The position numbers and the translations under genes are program-made. Below are positions 24,306 through 35,681 of a stretch of DNA of 64,000 nt, one piece after another. The DNA comes from Mycogone perniciosa (taxonomy: Eukaryota; Ascomycota; Sordariomycetes; Hypocreales; Hypocreaceae). The stretch lies in assembly GCA_025331125.1 (NCBI GenBank), contig JAOALB010000016.1:454558-518557 (forward strand). The letters run 5' to 3'. Position 1 is the stretch's first letter. Each line of letters starts with the position of its first letter. A model generated the notes under the pieces. That model was given only the letters and a program-made list of their open reading frames with translations, was not told where the DNA came from and ran no database searches.

Positions 24306-25215
24306 ATTTACGTATTGCGGAGATAAGATGTCAGCGAGTTTTTATGGTAAGAAGGGACAAGTAGGAAATCATTTCTCCTCACATGAGCGAGCTCCCTAAG
24401 TTGGTGGAGTCTCATTGGTGGGGGGATCTGGTGCAATATCGCCATAGATCTTGCGTCTTATTAGGCTAATGAACCGGAGGAAACGCTAACATAGAATTCC
24501 ATCTACAATTCACCGACATGCTGTGTAACCGCCCATATGTCGAAGTGTTCTTTGATAGGATACCAAATGCTGTACAGATGTTAGATAACACAACCAGCTT
24601 GAATGCACAACCCCTCCATAGATAGGACTGCTCATTCTCCTCTGTAAAACGACTCATTAATCCATGTTCGTGCAAACATGTCAGGAATTTCCTCTTTGCC
24701 TTAGCTCATTAGCATATTATTTCCATCTGAATATGAAGAAAGGTCATGGAATGTGTCGACCGGCGTTCCAATGAGGGGCTGGGTTCAGAAGCCAGTCTTA
24801 TCGTCAGGCGTGCTCGGCTTGGAACGGCTTATAGGATTTGGACAGCCAATGAATGCTAGGCAAGCATCAAGGAGTACATCTCAGCTTCACGTCAATGTCA
24901 CCAAAAAACGGTAACATGTGACAATAAGCCCCTTCGATAGTGCCTCGAACAGCAGAAGCAGATGAAAGACGAATCTCATGTATCATCTCTCACATCCGTC
25001 ATGTCACGTGGTGATAGGCAGCCGGTCACGTGATTGTCCACTATGACCTGCAGTAGCGCGGCCTTATCGATAAGAACAACCTCTACGCCAATCTTTTGAA
25101 CAAGGCTTGAAAAAAAGTTCAGTGCAGGCTTCAAGTCGCCGTCGTGAAACAATCCCACGTCCCCCCGCCATCCATCTTGAACAACACCCGACCTGGAGCT
25201 TTAAATCCTGGAATT
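24306..25215. other. divergent promoter region between IAH1-like gene and UTP10
   Basis: No coding region is supported. The notable content is a pair of E-box sites (TCACGTG) close to the UTP10 side, listed separately. Confidence 0.5.
25004..25033. promoter_or_regulatory. paired TCACGTG E-boxes upstream of UTP10
   Basis: TCACGTG occurs at 25004-25010 and 25026-25032, 22 bp (about two helical turns) apart and some 185-210 bp before the UTP10 start codon. CACGTG is the core site of bHLH factors such as Cbf1. Function is inferred from motif and position only. Confidence 0.45.
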
Positions 25216-28200
25216 ATGGCGACCTCGCTTGCTGCGCAGCTGGCGCAGGTTGCCGCGAGCTCCAAGTCGACGCTTAATATCAAGGCGCAAAAGGCCAGCC
25301 ACTCCAAATCCCTGATCTGGGAACCGCGAGTCGCCGCGACCCAAACCTATCAGACGCTGTATGCGACATGCCATCAGGGATTCGAAGAGCTCTGTCAGCT
25401 TGATAGTCGTTTTACCGTCTTCCAGTCGACCATATTCAGTGAAGAAAGCCAGGCTCAAGACCGGACGCAGCTTACCACGATCGAAAATGAAGAGCTGGAC
25501 CGTCACATCGAGGCGTTTCTACGGCTCGTAGGAAGCCGGCTAAGGCTTATGCCGGCTATCAAAGCAATTGAGTGGCTAATACGACGATTTCAGTGCGCAA
25601 AAGCCCACATAACAATGCATTGGATACACAGCGATTAACATCTTGACCAGGATTCACACTGAAAACACGGCTGTTCTACTCATGACCTTCCTACCGTTCC
25701 ATTCCATCACCGCATTTGCGACCCTACTATCGATTCTTCCCGCGAAAATACCCAGCCAATTTCGATTTCTTGATCCCTATATTCGATCTCTTACTTCACC
25801 ACCTCGATCGATCTTCGTCCACCAAGCCGTCCATCAACCAGATTTTCTGACGTCGGTGTCTGAGTACACTCTCGAGTCATGCCGCAAACAATTCCACTAC
25901 CCTGCTCTAATCACATTCTGGGGTGGTCTCATGACCGAGGCTGTGAGCGGAATACTAGACCGAACAAAGTCTGGTCGGGCTGCCATACAGAGCGACAGCA
26001 GTCAAGCTCTGCTGCATAGACTAGGTCCCATTTTTGCCGAGTCTTTGGTCATGAAGAAGGTGCCAAGCCTCCAAATCGCTTCCTATATGGCGATGACTAT
26101 TTTCGTATCAAAGGGAAACCTCGAAGATAATGCGGTTACGGCCTTGATGCAGCAAACAGTTCACGGATGGACAGGCGATACCGTTCGGCCTGCATTAGTC
26201 TGTTTGGTCATCTTGGCTCAGTTCAGGTCGGCTAAGCAGATGAACAGCAAAGTCACCAAGGCGTTGATGAAAGTACCAGATATAGGCACTCTTCTCGTTG
26301 AAATCGGACAGGAACGTCGAGTAGACAAGTTGGCGAATGGACTCTGCTTGGCATTGGTCGAGAGGTTGACAAAGAAGGGCGACTCCCGCGGACTTTCTAC
26401 AATCGTAACGATTCTGGAAAGTGAAATATTGACGGATAAGCAAATTTCCGTCATATTCAAGTCGCTGCTCTTGACGGCTCATGAACTCAACGACGAAAAC
26501 GACAAGGATGGCTCTCTTCGAAGAGAACTTGGGTCTACTCTGATCACCTTGTCTCATGCCTCTGGCAAGCCTGGCGATGTCATTCAGTCAGCCATTGAGA
26601 ATGTCAAATTTGACATTGAGGAGCTGGAAATGAAATTGGACCTTTCATTCCGCACTAGAAAACTGCCTGAAACTACTACAGGAGATATTGACATGTCGAA
26701 TGACACCAAGCCGTTACAAGATCTCGACGTAGTCATTGGCGAGTTGTCCGATCACCCGGAGTCTTTATCTGTGTGTTTGCTTCCTGAAGCCACTGATATT
26801 TTTAGTGAGCTCAGTCACTTGTTCTTCTCCATTGTATCAGACCAGTCACCAAAGAAATCCGAGCTTGTGGCCAGGTTTGATGCGATCCCCAAGTTAAACC
26901 GACAATCAGCCTTCAAGGACTGTACATATTGCAGTTTCTTTATTCGAATTTGGTGTGGTCCCTATCCCGCGTTGGCACGAGTCGCGGCCTTGGAAATGGT
27001 CAAGAACAGACTAAAAACCGGAGATGGAGCCAAGATCGATGTCCAGGCCCTCATTCCTTATTGTATCACAGCGTTGAGCGATCCTTCAAAACGTGTGCGC
27101 CAGGCAGCAGCAGACTTGATTACCGTGGCAACTGGCCTCTATTCACCTCCAGTATCTTCGAAATCGATGACCGTGTGGGGGGCCGATACCTTGTACGGAA
27201 AATCAAAATCCAAGGATATTGCGGCTCTTGGAGCAGATGTTGCTGCCAAGCTGCTTCATTTACTGATTCTGCCGGCTATTGAGGAGTGTGTGATGGACCC
27301 AGAACACATTACCGTGGTGATAAAGTCCGCAATTGAGAGCGGGAAATACTATGTTGCCCCAGAGCCTTCCCTAGACAAGAAGGATCACCTGTCACAGTCC
27401 GCTAGACTGGCTCTTCTATCCTTTTTCGCTTCCCACGCCGCCTCAACTCCTCTGACACTTGTCAAGAACAGACTTCTCAGGTCTCTGAATGAAGTACGCG
27501 GTGTGTCTGGTACGACGCGGACGCAACTTCTCTTGCCGACTTTGCAATGGTGGGCCAGCTTGACAGATGCAGAGGCCACGGAGATTTGCCGTTCAGAGCA
27601 ACTCGAGAAGCCCGTCTTGGACTCACGATTTGTGGATGTGATTGTTCCTAACGATATTTCTGGGCTGGAGTTCTTATTCAACCTTCTGAAGGATCCCGCT
27701 AATCGTGAGAAGGCGGGTTTGGTTCGGGCCATCTTTGCTAGAGTGAAGAAAATGTGGCCCTCCATGAAGGACGAAGTCAAGTTCATGGCAGCTGAGCAAT
27801 TCTTGAAAATTTCACAAGAGCCGGAACATGCTGAGGATGGGGAGTCTGTTATCCTGACAGAGGCTGCTGATATTCTCAGAGCCGTGCCGTTGACCACGGA
27901 TATTCTTTCATTCTTTTTGGACTCTATTCAGACAGGCACTAAGATGATCACGGAACCTCCTCCTAATAAGCGAAGGCGGACAAGCTCTTCAGATGGCAAT
28001 CGTGGCCTCATTACTCAGGTTACGCCCGAGTTGAGTCGAGCATTACGGAAAGTCACTTTTGTCCTGCAGCTGGTTGATGGATCAGATCCGGTGTCCCATC
28101 CTGAATTACTCGACGGCCTCTTCACTGCCCTGTCAGAGCTACAACACTTTAGAACAGTCGTTGGCTCGGAGCTTGGCTACCTGCAAAACTTGATCCTGCG

Positions 28201-30754
28201 CAGCCTTCTGGCGATGATGCCTGCGTACAAGGCCAACAAGAATCTCAAAATTGATAGCTCTGGTGGCTATGGTGATTTGCTGGTCAACTGCATTCAGAAA
28301 TCGTCCAGCCCAGTCGTTCAAAATGCCGCGCTACTCCTGGTCGCAAACCTTGCAACGACGGCACCAAACTTGGTGTTGCACAGTGTTATGCCTATCTTTA
28401 CTTTCATGGGCACGTCTGTGCTGCGACAGAGTGATGATTACTCCGCCCACGTTGTGGCACAGACGATTAAGGAGGTTGTACCTCCGTTAATTGAGTCTTT
28501 GCGACAAGGTCAGAAGAGCCCAATTGCCGGAGCCTCAGACATTTTGGTCAGTTTCACAACGGCCTATGAGCACATTCCGGCACACCGCAGACACGGCCTG
28601 TTTGTGGCCCTAGTTGAAACGATGGGCCCCAGGGATTTCCTTTTTGCGCTCATCAGCATGCTTGTGGATCGATATGAGCTGAGCGATGGCCTGCTTCATT
28701 TCATTCTCGATCTTCTGAACAACTTTAACGTCGAGATACAACTAGAGAGCTTGGTAAAGCTTCTTGATCTCACTTCGGACCTGTTCAAGCCAAAACCTGG
28801 TCTTTCCTTCGCCTTACTTGGAATCAGTGATGATGGTGATGAAAAAGACGTTGATAAGATCGCACTTCGCCTACTCTCAATTTTCCCTAGTCTTTTGTCA
28901 AACAAGAAGCTCAAGTCTCAGATTAGCAAGCTTGCCGACCGAGACGACATGGAGACTTCTGAAGTACGTCAGCTCTACGCAACTCTTCTGGAGGACGTGC
29001 TGGTATTGGCAGATACGGTCAAGGCGAATAAGGTTCTCCACACCCGATGCGGAAATGCTCTATCGAACTTGTTGAACTTGCTCTCAATCAGCGAGTTCAT
29101 CAAGGCTGTTGAAAACCTTCTTGATAGGCCTAACATGGACCTGCGTCAAAAGGTCCTCCGTGCTTTGGAAGTTCGTGTTGAGTCAGAGAGTAACACAGAT
29201 CCTGCATCAAGAACTGCTCTCCTTACTTTCTTGCCACAACTCACTGCCGCGATTCGAGAGTCTAGTGACATACGTTACAAGCATACGGCTGTTACTTGTG
29301 TGGACAAGATCGCAGAGAAATATGGCAAGAAGGACATCGAGGCCGTCGTGGCAGCGGCGTCAACCATTGCAGGCGAGCACTGCCTTGGACAAAGCGAGAA
29401 GCGACTTCGTGTCATGGCTCTCCTCTGTCTTACATCTCTTGTTGATGTTTTGCAAGATGCGATTGTTCCTGTGCTGCCGGTAGCTATCCCACAGACAGTA
29501 GCGTATCTCAATGAGAGTCTGGAAGAAGAAACCCCTGATGAGGAGCTTCACTCGGCCAGTTACGGACTAATCAGCTCCTTGGCGGAGCATCTGCCCTACA
29601 TGCTTTCCACTTACATCAACCAAATCTTGCAGGTATCAAACAAGTCTGCAGAAGCCGGGCTTGATAGTGAAACTAATGAGAGCCGCGTCAACTGTCTCGA
29701 ATTCCTTGCGAAGAAACTTGATGCAAAGGAAATATTTGCCAGCCTAGAGAACAATTGGGAGAGTGCAATGTCTGCCGGGTTCTCAGTAAGCTGCGACAAC
29801 GGATACAAGCCCTTAGTTAAGGATAACAGACTAATTTTATATGTGTAGGCTACAACTGAGTATCTTAATGTACTCGGAATGGCACTCGATAAGCATCCCA
29901 AGTCTGCTATCACGAAGAATGCTGGGCTACTGTCTCGTATTTTCTTCAAGACATTTGACTTGCGCCGACAAACTCTTGCCAAGAGCGACAGGAGCGATGG
30001 ATCTTTGGGTCATCTTGCAGCGCTTGAGGAGTCCATGAACGATAAGGCCCTGAAAATGATTTTCAAGCTCAACGATGCTGCCTTCCGACCCATCTTTGCC
30101 CAACTTGTTGAATGGCCTAGCTCCGGGCTGTCAAAGAATGACAAGACGGGCCTGGTCCTTCGGCAATACAGCGTCTACGGCTTCTTGCAGGCTTTCTTCG
30201 ACAACCTGAAATCCATCGTCACAAACTACGCTACCTATGTGTTGGAGGATGCCGTCAAGATTCTCAGCAGCGCTAACCCCAAGGTCAGCGAGGACCGACA
30301 GCTCTGGAACCGTGTGCTCAAGACGCTGGCCAAGTGCTTTGAGCACGATCAAGACGACTTCTGGCAAGCGCCATCGCACTTTGGAGCGATTGCGCCCGTA
30401 TTGATGGAGCAATATCTCCACGCGGCGTCATTGGATGTTACCGAGGACCTAATCCCAGCAACAGTTGAGCTTGCGGTTGCAGCTGACTCTCAGGCGCACC
30501 AGAAGGAGCTTAATTCAGCATTGCTGAAGCACCTCCGCTCAGAACACGCTGCAGTGCGTCTGGCAGCTGTGAAGTGCGAGCAGGAGTTGACAGACCGGCT
30601 GGGCGAGGAGTGGTTGTCCATGTTGCATGAGATGCTGCCCCGGATCAGCGAGCTGCAGGAAGACGATGATGAGGTGGTTGAGAGGGAGACGCATCGGTGG
30701 ATTGTCAAGATTGAGGGAGTGCTTGGAGAAAGTCTGGATGCCATGCTTCAGTAA
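25216..30754 (+). CDS. UTP10: U3 snoRNP protein UTP10 (HEATR1 family)
   Basis: UTP10 is a HEAT-repeat scaffold of the t-UTP/UtpA complex, acting in rDNA transcription and 18S rRNA processing in the nucleolus. Exons are 25216-25592, 25651-29785 and 29849-30754, with introns of 58 and 63 bp. The first donor is the weaker GTGCGC, but the join restores WLIRRFQIHTENTAVLL, a well conserved stretch. The product is 1805 aa, near the usual 1770-1800. The N-terminus (MATSLAAQLAQVA, then SLIWEPRVAATQTYQTLYA) is characteristic. HEAT-like helices run through the body, an NKRRRTSS basic patch lies near residue 900, and the C-terminal part (LNDAAFRPIFAQLVEW onward) corresponds to the BP28CT region. ATG choice is by homology of the first residues. 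Confidence 0.95.
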
Positions 30755-31372
30755 GGGATGGTGCGATATGAGGTTGGACACACGTGGGTTCACATGTAAT
30801 CCCGCATAATAAGGGTGTACATTCGACGATGATGTTATCAACATATCGAGTGGATGTAGATGTTAGATTCTAGAGCTGAACAACATTGTCGCAAATCTAC
30901 AGGACACAGGACAACTTGCTCCCGAGAACATTTTGCTCAATTGAAGATGACGAGTCATACCGGGTATCTCGGGTTCCAGTCACGAGGCCGTATTGATCCA
31001 CCAGATAATAGCGGATTACGAAATACGGACGGACGAGGCTCTTTTATTAGACAATGGCATAGCTTCGGACACAAACCTCCTCCCGAGGAATTATCGTATG
31101 CTGATGGATTCACGAGTGGTTTTGCTGGTCTGTGGCAAATGCTCGTTTAAGCCTCCGGCCTCCTATGGGGCCGTGACAGCTTTTGTTCCGATTGCGGTGC
31201 GTCCCGAGCGAATGCCGAGCATTTGGGTGATGTCATTTTCATTTGGAGATAGGAGAGGGAATTGGTTGAATAAATACTGAGGAATCAGCCAGCGGTTTTT
31301 TTTTCAATGCGTGTGTAGAATTCCATTACTTCTTTGCTAGCCTTGGAAGCTATCTGTTGGCCATTCTCTATA
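30755..31372. other. intergenic region between UTP10 and the NADH dehydrogenase gene
   Basis: 618 bp with no recognisable gene. It carries the UTP10 3' UTR and the promoter of the downstream gene. Confidence 0.5.
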
Positions 31373-32902
31373 ATGAAAGGGTTAGGGTCGATACGGTATG
31401 AGTGCCAGTCTTTTATAAGACTGCAACAGACTGTTCGATGGGCGAGCACGACATCAAGAAATGGTAAGGAAAATAATATATATCATTAGTCGTTTGGCTC
31501 TTCACAAAGATCATCCGAGCTAATTCACGAAACCCGTTCTGCAGAATCCAAAAAAGAACGCATTGTCATCCTTGGCTCAGGATGGGCCGGCTATGCCCTT
31601 GCTCGGACTCTGTCTCCCTCCCGAAACTCCCGCATCCTCATATCTCCACGCTCGCACTTTGTCTTTACTCCGCTCCTAGCCTCGACGTCGGTCGGGACGC
31701 TCGAATTCCGCTCCGCCATTGAGCCCGTCAGGAGACTTGATCTGGCCGAGTTCTACCAGGGATGGGCCTTTGATGTGGACTTGAAGCGCAAGAGGATACG
31801 TGTTGAGGCCAATACCCACGGCGATGTGGGTGCCAGAACCAGAGCGGATGCAAACCTTGTGAGAAAGGGCCCGGAATTTGAGGTTGAGTATGATAAGCTG
31901 GTGGTGGCTGTGGGATGTTATAGTCAGACGTTTGGTATCGAGGGCGTGAAGGAGCATGCGTGCTTTCTGAGGGACATTGGCGATGCACGCATTATCCGCC
32001 TGCGTATCCTGGAAGCGCTTGAGAAGGCCAGCATGCCCCTCACGGGCGACGAAGAGAAAAAGAAGCTCCTCCATTTTGTCGTCGTGGGCGGAGGCCCAAC
32101 GGGCATCGAGTTTGCGGCAGAGTTGCACGACCTGATCCACGATGACTTATCAAAACTATACCCAGACCTTATGCGCCATGTGCGTATCACCATTTACGAC
32201 ATTGCGCCGAAAGTACTGCCTATGTTTGACCAGAATCTGGCTGCGTATGCGACGGAGATGTTCCGCCGGCAGGGCATCCAGGTCAAGACCGAACACCACC
32301 TCGAGCGCATCCGCCGCGACGGCGATACACTCATGCTGCGTGTGAGAGAAGAACCAGATGAGGTAGGCGCAGGGCTTGTGGTCTGGAGCACAGGATTGAT
32401 GCAGAACCCCCTAATAGGCCACCTACTGGACAAGGAGACGGAAGGGTTGGGCAGGATTGCCAAGGACCCCAAGACGGGCGGCATCGTGACGGACTCGCAT
32501 CTCCGAGTTCAGATACAGAGCTCTGATGGAAAGACGACAACGGCTCTCTCAGACGTCTATGCCATTGGCGATTGTGCAGTCGTTCATGAGCAGCGCTACC
32601 CTGCGACAGCACAAGTGGCCAACCAGCAAGCTGTGTATCTGGGCAAGCAACTCAACAGGGGCATTGACGCAGATGCTAGCTCTGCGAAGCCGTTCAAGTT
32701 CCGCAACCTGGGAATTATGGCGTACTTGGGGAGTTGGAAGGCGATTCATCAGAGCAGTGCTGATGAGCTCAAGGGATGGCCAGCGTGGGTCCTGTGGCGA
32801 ACCGCATATCTGACGAGGAGTATGAGTATCAGGAACAAAATAATGATCCCGGTGCATTGGTTCATAACCTGGCTGTTTGGGAGGGATATTTCGAGATTCT
32901 AG
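31373..32902 (+). CDS. type II (rotenone-insensitive) NADH dehydrogenase, mitochondrial
   Basis: The product is a single-polypeptide flavoenzyme passing electrons from NADH to ubiquinone without pumping protons, expected at the inner mitochondrial membrane. Exon 1 is 31373-31463 and exon 2 is 31545-32902, separated by an 81-bp intron; the product is 482 aa. The start was chosen because it gives a short presequence-like leader (SFIRLQQTVRWASTTSR) and the splice restores frame with SKKERIVILG. The FAD-binding Rossmann motif is ILGSGWAGYALARTL (from about residue 39), and the NADH-binding motif is FVVVGGGPTGIEFAAEL (about 207). The late FAD motif SDVYAIGDCA and an amphipathic C-terminal end (IPVHWFITWLFGRD) also fit. 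No EF-hand insertion is seen. Internal versus external orientation cannot be decided. Confidence 0.93.
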
Positions 32903-33296
32903 GTGTAGGAATAAGTATGTTGTATATTAGAAAAACTGGATTGATAGTTTGGCGTTATGACGAAGTGAGAATACTACGGCTGTATTTTGCAAACTTTGCT
33001 ACTTCTATTTATCCTCTGATATTCTGCCATCTTTTTCATGATAGTATACTCCGTGCCTGTTTTTATAAATACTGAAAATTATGCACATTATTCACACCCT
33101 GTTCACGAGTTGGGAGTGATAATTTAGTTTGTATCACCTTGTCATGATGGTGTAACGATCATTCCACTTCCGAATATCGCTCGTAGTTTTCCACCCCACC
33201 ACAATTTTGCCTCACTTGCAAGGCCAGCCGCCTTTGCCCTTTCTGCACGGAAATACTACTATTGAATACTAATAAACTAGAGCGACAGGGGAGAAA

Positions 33297-35092
33297 ATGG
33301 CCAAACCAGCGATTGATTACAGCGTCTATCTTGTCACCGATTCCACATCGGCCATTCTCGGCGATAAAGACCTCACGCAGGTCGTCGAGGCCGCGCTCAA
33401 GGGAGGCGTGACGGTTGTGCAATATCGTGACAAACACTGCGATACAGAAACCGCTGTGAGAACAGCAAAGGCTCTCCATGAGATTACGAAGCGCTATGGA
33501 GTGCCACTGTTGATCAACGATCGGGTTGATGTGGCTGTCGAGATTGGATGCGAGGGTGTACACATTGGACAGGATGACATGGGTAAGCGATTCCTTTCTG
33601 CACTCCAGGACTCGTTTGCTAATTGGAAACAGAATACGAACAAGCGAGAAAATTGCTGGGCCCAGACAAGATCATTGGCGTCACAGCCAATTCCGTCCAG
33701 GAAGCCCTTCAAGCGTGTCAATCCGGGGCCGATTATCTCGGCCTAGGCACTGTCTATGCAACATCAACGTGAGCCATCTCGTCCTCTCCCTTTCTCTCTA
33801 TTTCACCAAAATTTTGCTTATTTACATTTATTCTTTAGCAAAAAGGACACAAAATCCATCATCGGTACGGCCGGCGTCCGCGACATCCTCACGGCCCTCG
33901 TTGACGCCGGACACGGCTCCGTTCCGGCCGTCTGCATCGGCGGCGTCAACACCACAAACGCCCAATCCGTCGTAATGGAATGCAGTGCTTCTCCTAAGAA
34001 GAGCCTGGATGGAATCGCCGTCGTCAGTGCGGTTGTCGCAGCTGCGGACCCGGCGGCCGCGGCCCGGGACCTCCTGGGCAAGGTTATCGCCGGCCGGATC
34101 CCGGATGTGATCCGGGCCGTGGCTTCGAGATCACCACTCTCGCATAACATGACCAACTTGGTAAGTCTATTCCCAGAATTGCCTTTATCCCATGTGATAG
34201 GAAGTTACTGGAACTCTCTGCTGTATCTAGGTTGTGCAGAACTTCGCGGCCAATGTCGCCCTGGCTGTTGGTGGTAGTCCTATCATGACGAACAACGCCG
34301 AGGAGGCAGACGACCTCGCCAAGTTTGGCAGTGCTCTGGTTATCAACATGGGAACTCCTACTCCAGAAGGAATGAAAAACTACATCCAGGCCCTGAAGGC
34401 GTACAACAACGCTGGGGGCCCTGTAGTGTTTGACCCTGTCGGGTATGTTGACTGTCAACACCCCTGACACTGACGTCTCCATATTTCAAACTTGGGCACT
34501 AACACGGATGGTTTATTTGTTCAGAGCCGGAGCGACTACTGTCCGTCGGGAAGCCGTCAAGAAACTCCTCTCTTCAGGGAAATTCACCATCATAAAGGGC
34601 AATGAAAGCGAAATCCAAACCGTTCACGGCGTCTCAGTCCTTCAACGCGGCGTCGACTCCGCCTCCTCCCTCACCTTCTCCCAGCGCGCCGCCCTCGTCC
34701 GCTCCCTTGCCCAACGTACCGGCTCTGTCATCGTCCTCACGGGAGTCACTGACCTCCTCAGCGATGGATCACGCACCATCCGCGTTGACAACGGCCACGA
34801 ATGGCTCGGCAAGATCACCGGTACAGGATGTACCTTGGGTACTACTTTGAGTGTCATGGTCGCTGCTTTCCGCGCAGATCCCTTGATTGCGGCGGTAACG
34901 GGTACTGTAATGTTTGGTATAGCGGCGGAGAGGGCGACTAAGAGGGATGATGTTCATGGGCCAGGGACATTTGTGCCGGCGTTTATTGATGAGTTGCATG
35001 CGATTAGGACTGAGACAGCCAAGGGTGATGTGAAGTGGCTAGAGATGGCCAATGTAGCAGCTGTTGATGTCGAGAATGAAGTGCAACAATAG
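33297..35092 (+). CDS. THI6: bifunctional thiamine-phosphate synthase / hydroxyethylthiazole kinase
   Basis: The N-terminal half joins HMP-PP and thiazole phosphate to thiamine phosphate; the C-terminal half phosphorylates hydroxyethylthiazole. Exons are 33297-33582, 33633-33768, 33839-34160, 34231-34442 and 34525-35092 (four introns of 50-82 bp), giving 507 aa, the usual fungal fusion. Thiamine-phosphate synthase motifs are VQYRDK, LLINDRVDVA, GVHIGQDDM, LGLGTVYATST and CIGGVN. The kinase half starts near residue 245 with SPLSHNMTNLVVQNFAAN, followed by GGSPIMTN, PVVFDPVGAGAT, KGNESEI and ITGTGCTLGT. I saw no thiamine-pyrophosphate riboswitch consensus in the leader or introns. Confidence 0.96.
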
Positions 35093-35358
35093 TAACGTAA
35101 CGGCTACATAAAAAGGGGTTTGACGATAGAGAAAGTCATATTTGCAGGTGTCAGTTGTGGATGGACTAAACACCACAGGGAAAAGCACTTCTATTCTGTC
35201 TATTCGTAATATGAGTTTGGATAAAAACAAATGATGGTTCCAAAGCATTTCGTCAATATCCCACAAAACATCGAAGTTGCCCTCATATTCCTTCTCTACT
35301 GTCAACACCACGACTCCGTACGTTATCTTGGCTTTGAAGTCTGGCCAAAGTGGAGCAA

Positions 35359-35444
35359 GCCCGTATAGCTCAGTGGTAGTAGCGCATCACTCGTACTGAA
35401 TATGCGAAATGATGAGGTCCGCTGTTCGATCCAGCGTTCGGGCA
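35359..35444 (+). tRNA. tRNA-Thr (CGT anticodon) with a 13-nt intron
   Basis: A cloverleaf folds as follows. The acceptor is GCCCGTA with TTCGGGC (one T-T mismatch) and discriminator A. The D stem is GCT/AGC. The anticodon stem is CATCA/TGATG with loop CTCGTAA after removing a 13-nt intron one base 3' of the anticodon. The variable loop is AGGTC, and the T arm is CGCTG-TTCGATC-CAGCG. Spliced length is 73 nt. A run of six T follows at 35461, a normal Pol III stop. Confidence 0.9.
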
Positions 35445-35460
35445 AGCCTCGATAGGTTTC

Positions 35461-35466
35461 TTTTTT
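35461..35466 (+). terminator. Pol III terminator of tRNA-Thr
   Basis: Six consecutive T begin 17 bp after the 3' end of the tRNA. Confidence 0.7.
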
Positions 35467-35681
35467 GGCTCCATCTATCATCAATATCTTCTTTCATTAG
35501 TCAGATAGGAGAGTAATATATTAGCAAACTACACTTTACCCAGTGGTTTATATGATTATGTCGTTCTTTTTAATGTTGAGGATGTCGAATCCAGCAACTC
35601 CGTCGTCCAGTTTCCCTTTTCCTCCGTGCCCAAGATGTCGTGGTATATATAAATCTAACGCGTTCTCAACACCCAAAAATA

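Noticed and set aside
33060..33297. Possible thiamine-pyrophosphate riboswitch in front of THI6
   Set aside because: I could not find the conserved CTGAGA and ACCTGATC-type elements in the leader or in the introns.
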